Of a stretch of 64,000 bases of DNA, positions 1 to 11,305 are shown piece by piece; the stretch's first letter is position 1; the number at the start of each line of letters is the position of its first letter. Under the pieces are notes generated by a model. The model was given only the letters and a program-made list of their open reading frames with translations. It did not search any database and had not been told where the DNA came from. Source of the stretch: Shinisaurus crocodilurus (Eukaryota > Chordata > Lepidosauria > Squamata > Shinisauridae); NCBI GenBank assembly GCA_021292165.1, contig CM037876.1:207350200-207414199 (forward strand). The letters run 5' to 3'. Position numbers and translations under genes: made by a program.

Positions 1-683
1 CAAGCTTTAAGGTGCTGCTATTAAAATGTAAGGGCAAGGAAGGGGGAAGATGGCAACCAATTATGACCTAGTGTAGAAAAGGCAGGCTGACTTGCTATGC
101 ATGACTGAGATGTGGCTGGATGAAGGGGTAGGTGTTATGTCCACATCCAAATACCAATTCAATGCTGCTTAAGCCCTCTCCATCCACAGAAAGAAGACTA
201 AAAATCCAATTTCTACCTTGAGTGACTGAAATAGCAGGGGCTATCATGTGTATACACTGAAGCCCTTAAAGAACTCCTGTGCCCCATTACCCTGATATTC
301 TTCTTTCACAAAATCTGATAGCTGCTACCTATGCTATCTGCATTGTATGAACAGTGATGTCACCTTTACATTATTTCATTACTATATCTTAATATTCTCC
401 ATTGTCAGGTTATTTATTTATTCAATTGTTATCCCGCCTTTCCACCAAAAATGGTGCTCAAGGAGGCTAATGAAGTTGAGTGGACAGAGAGGTGGACTTT
501 GATTGGAGAAAAGTTAGTTCAAATCTATATTAAGTCACAGAGTTCACTAAGTGGCTTTGTACTGGTCACCATCTTTCAACCTAGCCTACCTTGCACAGTT
601 GCTGTGAGCATAAAATGGATGCTGGCCAGCCTGAATACCCAGGAGGAAGGGTAGGATACAAATGTGAAAAATAAGGAATATGC
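1..683. other. No gene recognised
   Basis: I recognise no conserved coding sequence, RNA gene or well-bounded repeat here. A 67-codon open frame at 451-654 has no family resemblance and is probably chance. The stretch lies on the 3' side of the minus-strand receptor gene, so it would be intron if the next exons lie before the window. Confidence 0.5.
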
Positions 684-840
684 TATTTATTTATTTATTA
701 TATTTATGAATCGCCCATCTGGCCAGACATCCGGCCACTCTGAGCGATGTACAGTCCAATAAAACACAAGGGGGGGGGGAACACACACACACACACAGTA
801 TAAAACACAATTAAAAACTGTACAAAACTTAAAAATCCTA
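684..840 (-). repeat. LINE/SINE 3'-tail fragment with (AC)n
   Basis: A TTTATTTATTATATTTATGAATCGCCC start followed by a diverged body has the layout of a retroposon 3' end read on the minus strand. A related start recurs at about 47.42 kb. A short AC microsatellite sits at about 781-797. The family is not assigned. Confidence 0.4.
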
Positions 841-883
841 ACCCGCCATGATTCTGTTCAAACTCCTTTAATATCATGTACAT

Positions 884-1857
884 ATGTTGAAATGGGAGAA
901 ATTAAAATTGTCTTTGTTGGGTAGGATTTCTGTGATAAAAATGAATGTTTTACCAAGAATGATGTTTTTATTTCAAACACTGCCGATTTTAACTAATGAT
1001 GTGCTCTTTAAAGAATGGCAAAAGGACATCTAAATTTATATGGTAAAGAAAGAAACCACGTGTTAAATATATAGTTCTACAGGATGTGAAAGAAAGGGGT
1101 GGATTGGGTGTACCTGATCTGAAATTATATTTTAATGCTTGTTGTTTTGTTTCGTTGAAGGAATGGGTGACATTGAGAAATCATAGACTTCTTGAATTAG
1201 AAGGGCATGATCTAAGGTTTGGATGGCATGGATATTTGTGGTATGACAAAGCTAAGGTTAATGTAGATTTCAAGAACCACTATATCAGAAGGGCGTTATT
1301 AAGAGTTTGGAACAAATATAAGGTTATGCCCAAAATTACCTTTATGGATATCACCCCAAGAGGCATTATACAGGAAGGAAATGAAAAGCAATGAGAACTG
1401 GTTAAAATACCGAGAAATATTGGAATTGCGTCAGGGAACATATTGGATTAAAACATGGGATTGTTTAGTAACAGAAGGTTATAACTTAGACTATGGAACA
1501 TTATTAAAATATATGATGACAGCAGCAAGAATAATCTATGCTCAAAAATGGAAAGAAGCAACAATACCAACTATAGAAGACTGGCTGTTGAAAATGTTGG
1601 ACTTGGCAGAGATGGCGAAATTGACTTGTTTAATTAGAGAAAAAAATCTATCTTCATTCAATAAAGACTGGAAACCTCTGGTGGACTTCTTGGGGAGGAG
1701 GGAAAGTGACTTAATAACTTTAGGTTTTGATTTCTGAATATTGGTAAGGTGATAGATTGGATAAGGATTGGTAATGTTTGTCAGACAATGAGGCGGAAGC
1801 CAAATATGACTGTTGTTGTTTTGGAAAATTCAATTAAAAAAAATAAAATAAAAAAAT
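884..1857 (+). mobile_element. 5'-truncated L1 LINE, ORF2 C-terminal end
   Basis: Two overlapping plus-strand open frames (1086-1394 and 1381-1737) encode a protein like the C-terminal part of L1 ORF2 (for example RGGLGVPDLKLYF). They are in different frames, so a frameshift near 1380 splits the ORF. The element ends in an A-rich tail at about 1835-1856. It is flanked by an exact 15-bp direct repeat, TAATATCATGTACAT, at 869-883 and 1857-1871. The paralogous block at about 7640-7690 has the same flanks without the element. It is a dead insertion made by target-primed reverse transcription. Confidence 0.9.
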
Positions 1858-3264
1858 AATATCATGTACATAAAAAATGGTTCCTGGGTTTGGTTGTTTG
1901 TCACACCCCAACATGAAGAAATTGCATCCAAAGTAGGGATATGCGGATCAGGATAGGCTCCGCTCTCAATGGCTCATGCACTGTTTCTATGGGCTTTAGA
2001 TCAGCAGAACCATCGGAGGAGTGCAAAATCTGCACCGTACCATGAACGTTGCATTGCTCACAGGCAAGGAACAGATTTAGCCTGGTCTCCTCAACCATGT
2101 CCCTTTACTGGCAGCCACTCACTCCTACAGAAATTAGCAAAGTGCTGCACTTGAGAACAATACTATTGGCGGGGCTAAAATTTCCCTTCCGGCACCAACA
2201 CTGGAGTGGCCAGGGACTCTGCATCAGCTCCAGGCAGCTTTGGGATGCACCCACATCCCAGCAAAGTGACAGGTCCTTCCACCACCCATCCTTTAGTAGT
2301 ACCTTAGATAATCATCATATATAACTTTACCTATGCTTCTAAACAGATCCAAAGTTCTTTTTTGTTAAGGGCCTGAAATTCCTTACCAGTAACAGATACG
2401 GGTTAAAACCAACGCTGCACAAACTGACTTCTGCTTGCATAACAGGACTTTCCCTTACTCTCCTCCCCACCGCTGAACCCTCCTGTACCCCCCACCCCCA
2501 AACACACAAATCTCCCCGGAGGTTCCCCCAACCCTCTGGAGCAGATCTGAAGAAGCATGGGAGGATGCAGGAAGGTAGGAAAATCAGTTCCCTTGTTGTT
2601 GTCTGTTCTGCTGGCAGGTGGCCAGAGCTGGATAGAACCCTATGGCTATTGGGAATGATCATATATATTACTTATAATACAACACTTGCATTAATTGTTT
2701 AGAGATTCATATGATTTGCTCAACATTGTCATCATTGGCCTGACTACATATTGCCAATGTATGGAATGTACCTTTATCATGAGGAAAGAGAGCGATTGGA
2801 AAGTGTATTGTACAACAATTTATATCTTGCTTTCTCCCCTCCACACGGGAGCCATTCAAAGCAGCTTACAAAACATAACAATCACCATGAAGACAATAAT
2901 CCATCATTATAACTCAATTATCAAACTAAAAAGCAGCAGCGATCACAAAGAGCCAAAACAAACAATCAATAAATTAAATGATTGCACATCTTAATTTACT
3001 TACTTGTATATGCAGATTTATTGTTTGGGTCTCCTTCAGTATTATTTACTTGTGGATATATTTTGAATGTGTACAATGTGCCAGGTTCCAAGAGGCTAAT
3101 TACTGCACTGGTGGTATCCGAAGTTTCATTCCTCAGAGTACCATTTCCTTCTATTTCTATTCGGTAAGTGTACGCAGAAGCATTCTGAACATCATTTTTC
3201 CAAGTTAAATTCACAGTGGTGGTACCAATGTATGTAATGATGATGTCAGAAACTGGATTGGGCC
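1858..3264. repeat. Segmental duplication block A (with FN3 exon 1)
   Basis: This stretch is nearly identical to 7665-9074, with only scattered substitutions and small indels. Both copies run from the ATCATGTACAT site through the FN3 exon to its splice acceptor. Before the L1 insertion the similarity continued to the left as well (839-883 against 7638-7675). Within it, 2820-2960 resembles a LINE 3' end. The pair is the clearest part of the tandem duplication that built the FN3 array. Confidence 0.9.
3004..3264 (-). CDS. FN3 exon 1 of R3-type receptor PTP-like gene
   Basis: This is a coding exon of 261 nt, phase 1-1, reading on the minus strand. A splice acceptor (TTAAACAG) lies just above 3264 and a donor (GTAAGT) just below 3004. 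It encodes one whole FN3 domain: a PNPVSDI-type A strand, the NLTWKND core tryptophan, a TYRIEIEG strand, the LLEPGTLYTFKI strand with its conserved Leu/Tyr, and a GDPNN tail. Several N-glycosylation sequons (NLT, NAS, NGT, NET) fit an extracellular, heavily glycosylated segment. It is 6 nt shorter than the 267-nt copies because codons in the E-F turn (DGG) are missing. No stop interrupts it. The family call rests on remembered PTPRJ/PTPRH domain patterns, so the subtype is not certain. Confidence 0.8.
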
Positions 3265-3493
3265 CTGTTTAAGAAAGGAAAAAGTTGTGTGATTTTTAAA
3301 AAAAATCTTGGACAGCGAATGAAAGTGTTAGCACACTGATTAATCATACAGAGACAGAGACATAGGAATACCGCACTTTGGTTAGCTTACATCATATCTA
3401 CAAAACTATTTCTGAGTTGTCTTTCAGCCCAGAAAGATCCCCCAAGGCAATGTACAGTATACAACTTTAAAATAATTTAGAAACTTTAAACTT

Positions 3494-3570
3494 TAATGAA
3501 GCTTTTTGGCTAGGGAATGCTGGGAGTTGTACGATTTTTTTCTGTCTACACATGCATAGGATTGCACCCA
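3494..3570. repeat. Half of a foldback MITE
   Basis: The text GCTGGGAGTTGTACGATTTT followed by TCTGTCTACACATGCATAGG and ATTGCACCC matches the right arm of the complete foldback element at 47059-47191. Only one arm is present here. Confidence 0.5.
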
Positions 3571-3762
3571 TAGGAACATAGGAAGCTACCTTATACTGAG
3601 TAAGACCATTCACCCATCTAGCCCAGCACTGGCAGTGACCGGTAGCAGCTCTCTTGGATTTGGGGCAGTCATACTTTCAGCCCTACCTGGAACAGAGGAT
3701 TGAACCTGGGACTTTCTGCATGCAAAAAGCAGGTGCTCTGCTACTGAGCTACAGCCCCTACC
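3571..3762 (-). repeat. tRNA-derived SINE (trailer AGGAACATAGGAAGC)
   Basis: Read on the minus strand it begins with a tRNA-like head (GTAGCTCAGTAGCAGAGCACC, then a B-box-like GGTTCAATCC) and ends with the body GGTCTTACTCAGTATAAGG and GCTTCCTATGTTCC. The same family lies at 43742-43940 and 53475-53660. It is a retroposed SINE, not a functional tRNA gene. Confidence 0.75.
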
Positions 3763-3979
3763 AATACTTGGCAATTACTAAGTATTGCAGTAATTTCTAA
3801 ATATTACAGTAATACAATTACTAAGTACTAGTACTACAGTGTGTAACAATTTAATTACAGTGGTATTGGCTTGATTGATGTTCTTAATAGGTATGAACAA
3901 TTTTCTATAAACTGCCTTCAGTTTCTTTTCTTTATATGTGGCATAACAAAAAGAGTTTGCTTCATCAGATACTCCTTTC

Positions 3980-5177
3980 CATATGAATGAGCACCCTTAT
4001 GGCACAGTACTATGTGGGTGAGTAAGGTACCACCACCAATAAAATTGGTGGTTTCGTGAAACTGACTCTCTCAGTAAGGACAAACACCTACTCTTTAATT
4101 TACTCCAGATATGAACATCAGTGCAGCCACAGATATGAACTGGAGAAGCAGCACAGATAGAGAAATGGCAGCTGAGATAATGTAGATCAAAGATCAACTT
4201 CAGACAGTCTGGGGACCAATTTCCAGCCCACCCTCGTCCTAGGGCCACACTTCTGCCAAAATTTGGTGGTATGTCAGCAGTAGCAGCAAAAAAAATAGCA
4301 AGCTAAATATGGCCCTTTGGGAGTCTCCATAGTAGTTTGCCACCATGTTTTGGTGGGGGGCTACACTTGAGGCTTCTTGGAGCCGCATTCAACATGCAGG
4401 CCATGTATTGCCCACCCCTGATGCAGATGAAAGATATGAAAAGCTGTCCAACATGAAGAATCCAAACATGATAAAATATGGCAAAAGGGGCACAAAATTG
4501 AACAAAATATGAGGGAAAACAAACTAGTATCAGAATTTCATTTCTTCCCCAACTCTTTCAATGTCACATATGGAGATATTTTCCCAAGAAAAAAAATGTA
4601 GGACGACAAGAAAAGACTTAGCATTGTACCCAGTTGTTGTTCCTCCGCTGATGGAAGCCTTTTTGATTATGTGAACACTTCCATCAGCAGAATGGGGAGG
4701 GAAGTGATTTTAGCAATTTCCCTCTCCCCCTGCAGCTCTTCACATGCTGTCTAGAAGATTCCCCCAACCATTCAGAGCAGATGCAGAGGGGCAGGTATTG
4801 TGCTGCCTGGGGGAACTGTCAAAAGTTGGCTCCCTCCCTGTTCCACTGACAGAAGCATTCACTGTTTCATCAGCAGAGGGACATCAACTGGATATAACCC
4901 ATAGTACAACATGTTAAAATACAACCCAAGGACTCTACAGATGTGCTTCTGTTCATGGCTCCATTTGGTCAGCAACAGGCACCTGAGGCACTGTTGGGAA
5001 TTCATATAGTAGAGGGCAGTGTCAGAAGTGGAAAAAGTTGCATCAATTGTTCAGAGACTCACTTGTCTACCTTAGTGGTCAACTTCTGCTTGAATACCTA
5101 TTGTGAACATACAGAATGAACCTTTATCGTACACAAATACTGTGACTGGAACACAGCACTTATCTAAATTTGCTTAC
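3980..5177. repeat. Duplicated intron segment, copy A
   Basis: This matches about 9450-11526 in copy B, where an L1 fragment is added at 10773-11305. Shared landmarks include GTGGGTGAG plus AAGGTACC near 4014 and 9472, ATGAACATCAGTGCAGCCAC near 4111 and its counterpart near 9553, and the GAGGCACTGTTGGGAATTCA block near 4983 and 11310. It supports a multi-exon duplication unit. Confidence 0.75.
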
Positions 5178-5444
5178 TTGTATAAATCGTTGCATTCTTT
5201 GGGTCTCCTTCAGTATTACCCCCATCTACTTGTGGATATATTTTGAATGTGTACAATGTGCCAGGTTCCAAGAGGCTAATTACTGCACTGGTGGTATTAG
5301 AAGTTTCATTCCTCAGAGTACCATTTCCTTCTATTTCTATTCGGTAAGTGTACGCAGAAGCATTCTGAACATCATTTTTCCAAGTTAAATTCACAGCGGT
5401 GGTACCAATGTATGTAACGTTGATATCAGAAACTGGACTGGGTT
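5178..5444 (-). CDS. FN3 exon 2 of R3-type receptor PTP-like gene
   Basis: This is a 267-nt (89-codon), phase 1-1 exon with an acceptor (TTAAACAG) above 5444 and a donor (GTAAGC) below 5178. It encodes a full FN3 domain opening with PSPVSDINV. It has the NLTW tryptophan, the conserved LLEPGTLYTFKIYPQVDGG strand and turn, and a GDPKNAT tail with an extra sequon. The reading frame is open throughout. This copy and 19753-20019 keep the full E-F turn, so they may be closest to the ancestral domain. In the receptor these domains stack as an extracellular rod. The start and end rest on splice signals, not on an ATG. Confidence 0.82.
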
Positions 5445-5817
5445 CTGTTTAAGAAAGAGAAAAAGGGTTTTATCCCTCTCAACAAAAGAAACTGTTACCA
5501 CAGTATTAAAAAGTTCTTTCGGTAGTCTCTTGAAACAGGTATAATGTTACTGCAATTTTGTTAGCTTAACATTTTGTTGAAACAAACATTTTCATCACAA
5601 AAATAAAAATTCAGGTGAATTTCTTAGTACCTGCAATCAATTTCCTAAAAATTCTTTTCTCCACCTTTTCTCTATGTGCAGTATAACATAAAAGATTTTG
5701 CATCATGAGATACTCCTTTCCATATGCAACAGATGAATAAGCATCCTTACAGCACATTGCCATGTGGCCGAGCAAGGTACCACCACCAATGGAACTGGTG
5801 GTTTCATGAAACTGATG

Positions 5818-5905
5818 TTGGACAGGAACTCCCATCATCCCTTACCGTTGGCTGTGATGGCGAGGGCTGATGGGGGTTACTGTCCAACAACATCTGGAGG
5901 TCTAC
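5818..5905. repeat. Foldback (palindromic) MITE-like element
   Basis: Arms TGTTGGACAGGAACTCCCAT and GGGGGTTACTGTCCAACA are near-reverse complements. The same type occurs at 39143-39262, 47905-48028 and 52329-52440. It has no coding capacity. Confidence 0.6.
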
Positions 5906-6009
5906 ACAGTCCCCACCCCTGCAGTAAATGCTTGAGGCCAGTTTACCTAAAAGGATAGTGTCCTCCCGTATATACCCAAGCCCATAGACCTTATTTGGAG
6001 GCCTTTTTA

Positions 6010-6405
6010 CAGGTGCCACTGCCAAACGAGGTGAGGCACTTGGCTACTATAGAAAGGGGTCTTTTCAGTGGGGGAGCCCCCATTATGGAATGCCTTCCAA
6101 GAGAGGTCATCTGGTGCCTATGCTGTGGTCTTTTCGGTACCAGGTGAAGACATTTTAATTTCCCCAAGCCCTTTAATTTTTAACTTTAAATTCTTATACA
6201 CCTTGTGACATGTTTAGAATTTAAGAACTGAGACATTTTTGAAGCTACTGTGAGTTATAATATTTATTTTATCCACTGCTGGGGGGTTTTATGCAGTCTT
6301 TAGATTTTGTTATTTTACTTCTTATGAATCAGTTTTCTTTTGCAAGCTGACCAAAGAACATTTGGTTAGTGAGCAGCATATAAATGTCGCTCACTCACTC
6401 ACTAT
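6010..6405 (+). repeat. L2-type LINE 3' end
   Basis: The sequence resembles the 3' part of L2-like LINEs found elsewhere in the window (38403-38738, 40430-41095): a CCCATTATGGAATGCCTTCC segment, then a GTACCAGGTGAAGACATTT segment and an A/T-rich trailer ending near ATATAAATG. No intact ORF remains. Confidence 0.6.
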
Positions 6406-6659
6406 TTTTTTTTTAAATCTGAGAATAAATTTCAGAAGAAAAACAATAGAATCTGCAATAATGGCAAACTGGCATCTGTTCTATTAAAATGACATGCATA
6501 TTATTTTAATTAGTTGCAGGAAAAATGAAAAGAGCTATACTCCTCCAGAACACTACAGACTGTGCTATAATTCCTCTGCTTGAGTAGATATTGTGAATGT
6601 ATAGATTGTTCTTTTATGGCAACTGGAATTAATCACATCTCTTAATTTAATTTACTTAC

Positions 6660-6927
6660 TTGTATAAGCAGATTTATTGTTTGGGTCGCCTTCAGTATTA
6701 CCCCCATCTACTTGTGGATATATTTTTGAATGAGTACAATGTGCCAGGTTCCAAGAGGCTAATTAATGCACTGGTGGTATTAGAAGTTTCATTCCTCAGA
6801 GTACCATTTCCTTCTATTTCTATTCGGTAGGTGTACGTAGAAGCATTTTGATCAACATTTTTCCAAGTTAAATTCACAGTGGTCGTGTTAATGTTTTCAA
6901 TATAGATGTCAGATACTGAACTGGGTT
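6660..6927 (-). pseudogene. FN3 exon 3, frameshifted copy
   Basis: This copy keeps a good acceptor (TTAAACAG above 6927) and donor (GTAAGT below 6660). It is 268 nt instead of 267 because one T is added in the T run at about 6723-6727. The frame is lost in the strand that reads LLEPGTLYTFKI in the other copies. If spliced in, it would shift the frame of everything downstream. Because the neighbouring exons are phase 1-1, skipping it keeps the message in frame. Either the exon is dead and skipped, or the extra base is an assembly or sequencing error in a homopolymer. Confidence 0.8.
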
Positions 6928-7035
6928 CTGTTTAAGAAAGAGAAAAAGGGTTTTATCGCTCTCAACAAAAGATACTGTTACCACATCATTAAAATAGTTC
7001 TTTTGGTAGTCTCTTGAAACAGAGACTACTGCAAT

Positions 7036-7131
7036 TGTACATAGGAGCATTTTGATAATAATTTTTCCAGATTACATGCACAGTGGTGGTACCAATGTAT
7101 GTAATGTTGATGTCAGAAACTGGACTGGGTT
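7036..7131 (-). pseudogene. FN3 exon fragment (5' part only)
   Basis: Only the 5' portion of an FN3 exon is present, with its acceptor (TTAAACAG above 7131). It breaks abruptly into sequence like the intron just upstream of exons 3 and 6. The flank at 7132-7340 matches 9075-9290 upstream of exon 4, so this is a remnant of an exon-4-type unit cut by a deletion. It has no donor and cannot act as a normal internal exon. Confidence 0.75.
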
Positions 7132-7664
7132 CTGTTTAAGAAAGAGAGAAACAGTGAATTGGGTGGCAAATGCAAGTGTTATTCCCCTGTTAAATGGAAC
7201 TGACAAAGGCCTAATTGGGCATTCAAATAACACATGTGGGAATAAAGTGTAGAGAGGGTATGAGGTCCCGCCCACATCCCCACTGAGTCGACTCCACCCT
7301 GACCTTCCCGCATTGAGAGGACATGTTTTAAGCGGGATTCTTTGCACATCTGACCAAACATGCGGAGAATCCTTCCTGTGATTGTGAGGATTTTCTGCAC
7401 ATTCAGTTGTAAACATGAAAATCCCACTTCAAATCTTCCCACTCATTGTGGGAAGGGCATAGTCCAAGAGCCCGTGTCAAAAAATGTACACCATATGGTA
7501 CAAAAGGGCTGACTATCTGGACATCTTACTAAAGTTGTGGCATCTCCAAAACTGCCAGTCTTATGTGCAATATCGACTTCCTTCCTTGTACTCCAGCCCC
7601 AAAGCCATAACAAAGAAAAAGTAATACAATGTAGGCACTGCCATGATTCTGTTCGAACTGCCTT

Positions 7665-9074
7665 AATCATGTACATAAAAAATGATTCCTGGGTTTTGGT
7701 TGTTTGTCACACCCCAACATGAAGAAATTGTATCCAAAGTGGGGATATGCGGATCAGGATAGGCTCCGCTCTCAATGGCTCATGTACTGCTTCTATGGGC
7801 TTTAGATCAGCAGAACCATCGGAGGAGTGCAAAATCTGCACCATACCGTGAACGTTGCATTGCTCACAGGCAAGGAACAGATTAAGCCTGGTCTCCTCAA
7901 CCATGTCCCTTTACTGGCAGCTACTCACTCCTACAGAAATTAGCAAAGTACTGCACTTGAGAACAATACTATTGGCGGGGCTAAAATTTCCCTTCCGGTA
8001 CCAACACTGGAGTGGCCAGGGACTCTGCATCAGCTCCAGGCAGCTTTGGGATGCACCCACATCCCAGCAAAGTGACAGGTCCTTCCACCACCCATCCTTT
8101 AGTAGTACCTTAGATAATCATCATATATAACTTTACCTATGCTTCTAAACAGATCCAAAGTTCTTTTTTGTTAAGGGCCTGAAATTCCTTACCAGTAACA
8201 GATATGGGTTAAAACCAACGCTGCACAAACTGACTTCTGCTTGCATAACAGGACTTTCCCTTACTCTCCTCCCCACTGCTGAACCCTCCTGTACCCCCCA
8301 CCCCCAAACACACAAATCTCCCCGGAGGTTCCCCCAACCCTCTGGAGCAGATCTGAAGAAGCATGGGAGGATGCAGGAAGGTAGGAAAATCAGTTCCCTT
8401 GTTGTTGTCTGTTCTGCTGGCAGGTGGCCAGAGCTGGATAGAACCCTATGGCTATTGGGAATGATCATATATATTACTTATAATACAACACTTGCATTAA
8501 TTGTTTAGAGATTCATATGATTTACTCAACATTGTCATCATTGGCTTGACTACATATTGCCAATGTATGGAATGTACCTTTATCATGAGGAAAGAGCAAT
8601 TGGAAAGTGTATTGTACAACAATTTATATCTTGCTTTCTCCCCTCCACACGGGAGCCATTCAAAGCAGCTTACAAAACATAACAACCACCATGAAGACAA
8701 TAATCCATCATTATCATTATAACTCAATTATCAAACTAAAAAGCAGCAGCGATCACAAAGAGCCAAAACAAACAATCAATACATTAAATGATTGCACATC
8801 TTAATTTACTTACTTGTATAAGCAGATTTATTGTTTGGGTCTCCTTCAGTATTATTTACTTGTGGATATATTTTGAATGTGTACAATGTGCCAGGTTCCA
8901 AGAGGCTAATTAATGCACTGGTGGTATCAGAAGTTTCATTCTTCAGAGTACCATTTCCTTCTATTTCTATTCGGTAAGTGTACATAGAAGCATTTCGATC
9001 AACATTTTTCCAAGTTAAATTCACAGTGGTGGTACCAATGTATGTAATGTAGATGTCAGAAACTGGACTGGGTT
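7665..9074. repeat. Segmental duplication block B (with FN3 exon 4)
   Basis: This is the paralogue of 1858-3264 and lacks the L1, so it shows the unoccupied target (CCTTAATCATGTACATAAAA at 7661-7680). The few differences between the copies suggest a recent duplication or gene conversion. Confidence 0.9.
8814..9074 (-). CDS. FN3 exon 4 of R3-type receptor PTP-like gene
   Basis: This is a 261-nt, phase 1-1 exon with an intact acceptor (TTAAACAG above 9074) and donor (GTAAGT below 8814). It encodes an uninterrupted FN3 domain (PSPVSDIYI start, NLTWKNVD, TYRIEIEG, LLEPGTLYTFKI, GDPNN tail). It shares the 6-nt deletion in the E-F turn with exon 1, its partner in the duplicated block. Differences from exon 1 include NVDRNAS in place of NDVQNAS. 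It would contribute one extracellular domain. Confidence 0.82.
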
Positions 9075-9337
9075 CTGTTTAAGAAAGAGAGGAAAAGTGA
9101 ATTGGGTGGCAAATGCAAGTGTTATTCTCCTGTTAAATGGAACTAATAAAGACCTAACTGGGCATTCAAATAACACGTGTGGGAATAAAGTGTAGAGAGG
9201 GTATGAGGTCCCACCCACATTCCCACTGAGTCGGCTCCACCCTGACCTTCCCGCATTGAGAGGACATGTCTAAAGGAGAATTCTTTGGACATCTGACCAA
9301 ACACACTTAGAATCCTTCCTTTCCATATGTAGCACAT

Positions 9338-9447
9338 GATGGATGGGAGACCCCTCCTCTAGTTTCCTGCATTGAGCAGGGGGTTGGACTCGATGGCCTT
9401 GTAGACAGGCTCCTTCCAACTCTAGGATCTATGAAATCTATGAAATG
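9338..9447 (+). repeat. 5S-derived SINE, 3' part only
   Basis: Starting at GATGGATGGGAGACCCCTCC it keeps the last bases of the 5S-like head and the LINE-derived tail (GGGGGTTGGACTCGATGGCC, then TCCTTCCAACTCTAGGATCT and ATGAAATCTATGAAA). The promoter-bearing 5' half is missing. Confidence 0.75.
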
Positions 9448-9946
9448 AGCATCTTTAGGGCACATTACTATGTGGGTGAGCAAGGTACCTCCACCAATGA
9501 AATTGACTCTCTCAATAAGGACAAACACCTGCTTCTTTAATTTATTCCAGATGTGAACATCAGTGCAGCCACAGATATTAACTGGAGAAGTAGCACAGAT
9601 AAAGGAAAAAGGGCAGCTGAGATAATGTTGATCAAAGGTGGGAAACTTCGGGTGGCCTGGGGGCCAATTTCCAGGCCCCTCTCTCCCCAAGGCCACACTC
9701 CTGCCAAATGTGGTGGTATGGCAGCAGCGGCAACAAAAATAATGGCAAGCTAACTATGGCCCTTTGGGAGTCTCCATAGCAGTTTGCTGCCAGGTTTTGA
9801 TGGGGGCCGCACTCAAGGCCACTGGGGGCCACATGCAACACGCAGGCCGTGTATTGCCCACCCTGATGTAGATGAAAGATATGAAAAGGTGTCCAACATG
9901 AAGAATCAAAAAATAATAAAATATGGCCAAAGGGGCACAAAAATTA

Positions 9947-10330
9947 AATTATCATTATCATTATTATTATATTTCTATACTGCCCAATAGCGGAAGCTCT
10001 CTGGACAGTTCACAAAAATTACAAACCATAAAATACAAGATAATAAAACATACGTACTGTAAATTATTAATATACAAAATTTGAAACAATTTAAACAGCT
10101 AAAAAATTTCATTAAAACACTAGACCTGATACAAACAGCTGACATAAATTCCCCATCATATGCCATTAAACGCTGGGTTTAGAGGACAGTCTTAACCTGG
10201 CACTGAAAAGATGACAGTGTTGGTGCTGGGCAGGTCTCAATGGGGAGATCGTTCCATAATTGGGCACTGAGAAGGGCCTTTCCCTTGTTGCCATCTTCTG
10301 AGCCTCCCTTGGAGGAGGCACTCAGAGGAA
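9947..10330 (-). repeat. L2-type LINE 3' end
   Basis: Read on the minus strand it ends CTATTGGGCAGTATAGAAAT plus an AT-rich simple repeat, the same ending seen at about 38700 and 26630. It has no coding capacity. Confidence 0.6.
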
Positions 10331-10772
10331 GGGGAATAATATGGAGGGGGAAAATATGAAGGAAAACAAACAGGAATCAGAATTTTGTTTCTTCCCGAAC
10401 TCCTTCAATGTCACATATGGGGATACTTTCCAAAGGAAAAAATGTAGTAGAACAAGAAAAGACTTAGCATTATATCCAGCTGGTGTTCCTCCACTGCTGG
10501 AAGCCTTTTTGATCACGTGGCAGCTTCCATCAGCAGAATGGGGAGCAAAGTGATTTTCAGTGATTCCCCCTCCACCTGCAGCTCTTCACATCACCTCCCA
10601 TGCTGTCTAGAAGATTCCTCCAACCCTTCAGAGCAGATTGGCATGGGGCAGGTATTGGGCTGCAGGGAGGAACTGTCAAAAGTTGACTCCGTCCCTGTTC
10701 CACTGACAGAAGCATTCAATGCTTCCATCAGCAGAGGGACACCAACTGGATACAACCCGTAGTACAACATGT

Positions 10773-11305
10773 ACTATGATTAAGAACTTTGGTGATTTGT
10801 CTGGCTATTTAATTAATTGCTCAAAGTCTGAATTGATGCCAATTGGAGATAATATATCTCAGAGTGTATTAACTCAGTGGCAATTTGAAGGTGCCCAGAT
10901 TTTATTACTTACTTGGGAATATTTATCCCCAGAGACATATCCCAAATGATTAAATTTAATTTGAGTGAGTTGATTAATGAGATCTTACAGGATATAGACA
11001 GATGGACATCTCTTAAGTTGAGTTAGTGGGGTAAGGTTAATACACTTAAGGTGAATATCATACCTAGGATTGTATATGTTTTACACGGAATTCCTCTATT
11101 TATACCTGGCAATTATTTTCAAAAACTTAATGTTTTGTTTCACAAATTTTTCTGGGGTTCCTCGCCTCCACAAATCTCTTCAAAAAGGATGCAACCTTTA
11201 ACTTTAGAAGGTGGGTTTGGCTTTCCAGATCTTGCCTGATATCATAAGGCTTATTTGTTGACTAGTTCTAAATTCTGGTCTTTTCAATTTAGATTAGATT
11301 ATCCG
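10773..11305 (+). mobile_element. Internal L1 ORF2 fragment
   Basis: The plus strand shows pieces of L1 ORF2 just downstream of the reverse transcriptase motif (GDLSGYLINCSKSELMPIG, later FFWGSSPPQISSKRMQPL and EGGFGFPDL), with stops between them. There is no 3' UTR, poly-A tail or target duplication. In the paralogous site (about 4906-4983) this segment is replaced by about 75 bp of unrelated sequence. Confidence 0.75.

Noticed and set aside
2339..2662. A 107-codon minus frame repeated at 8145-8468
   Set aside because: It is present twice only because the block is duplicated; it lacks any recognised domain or splice context and sits in the intron.
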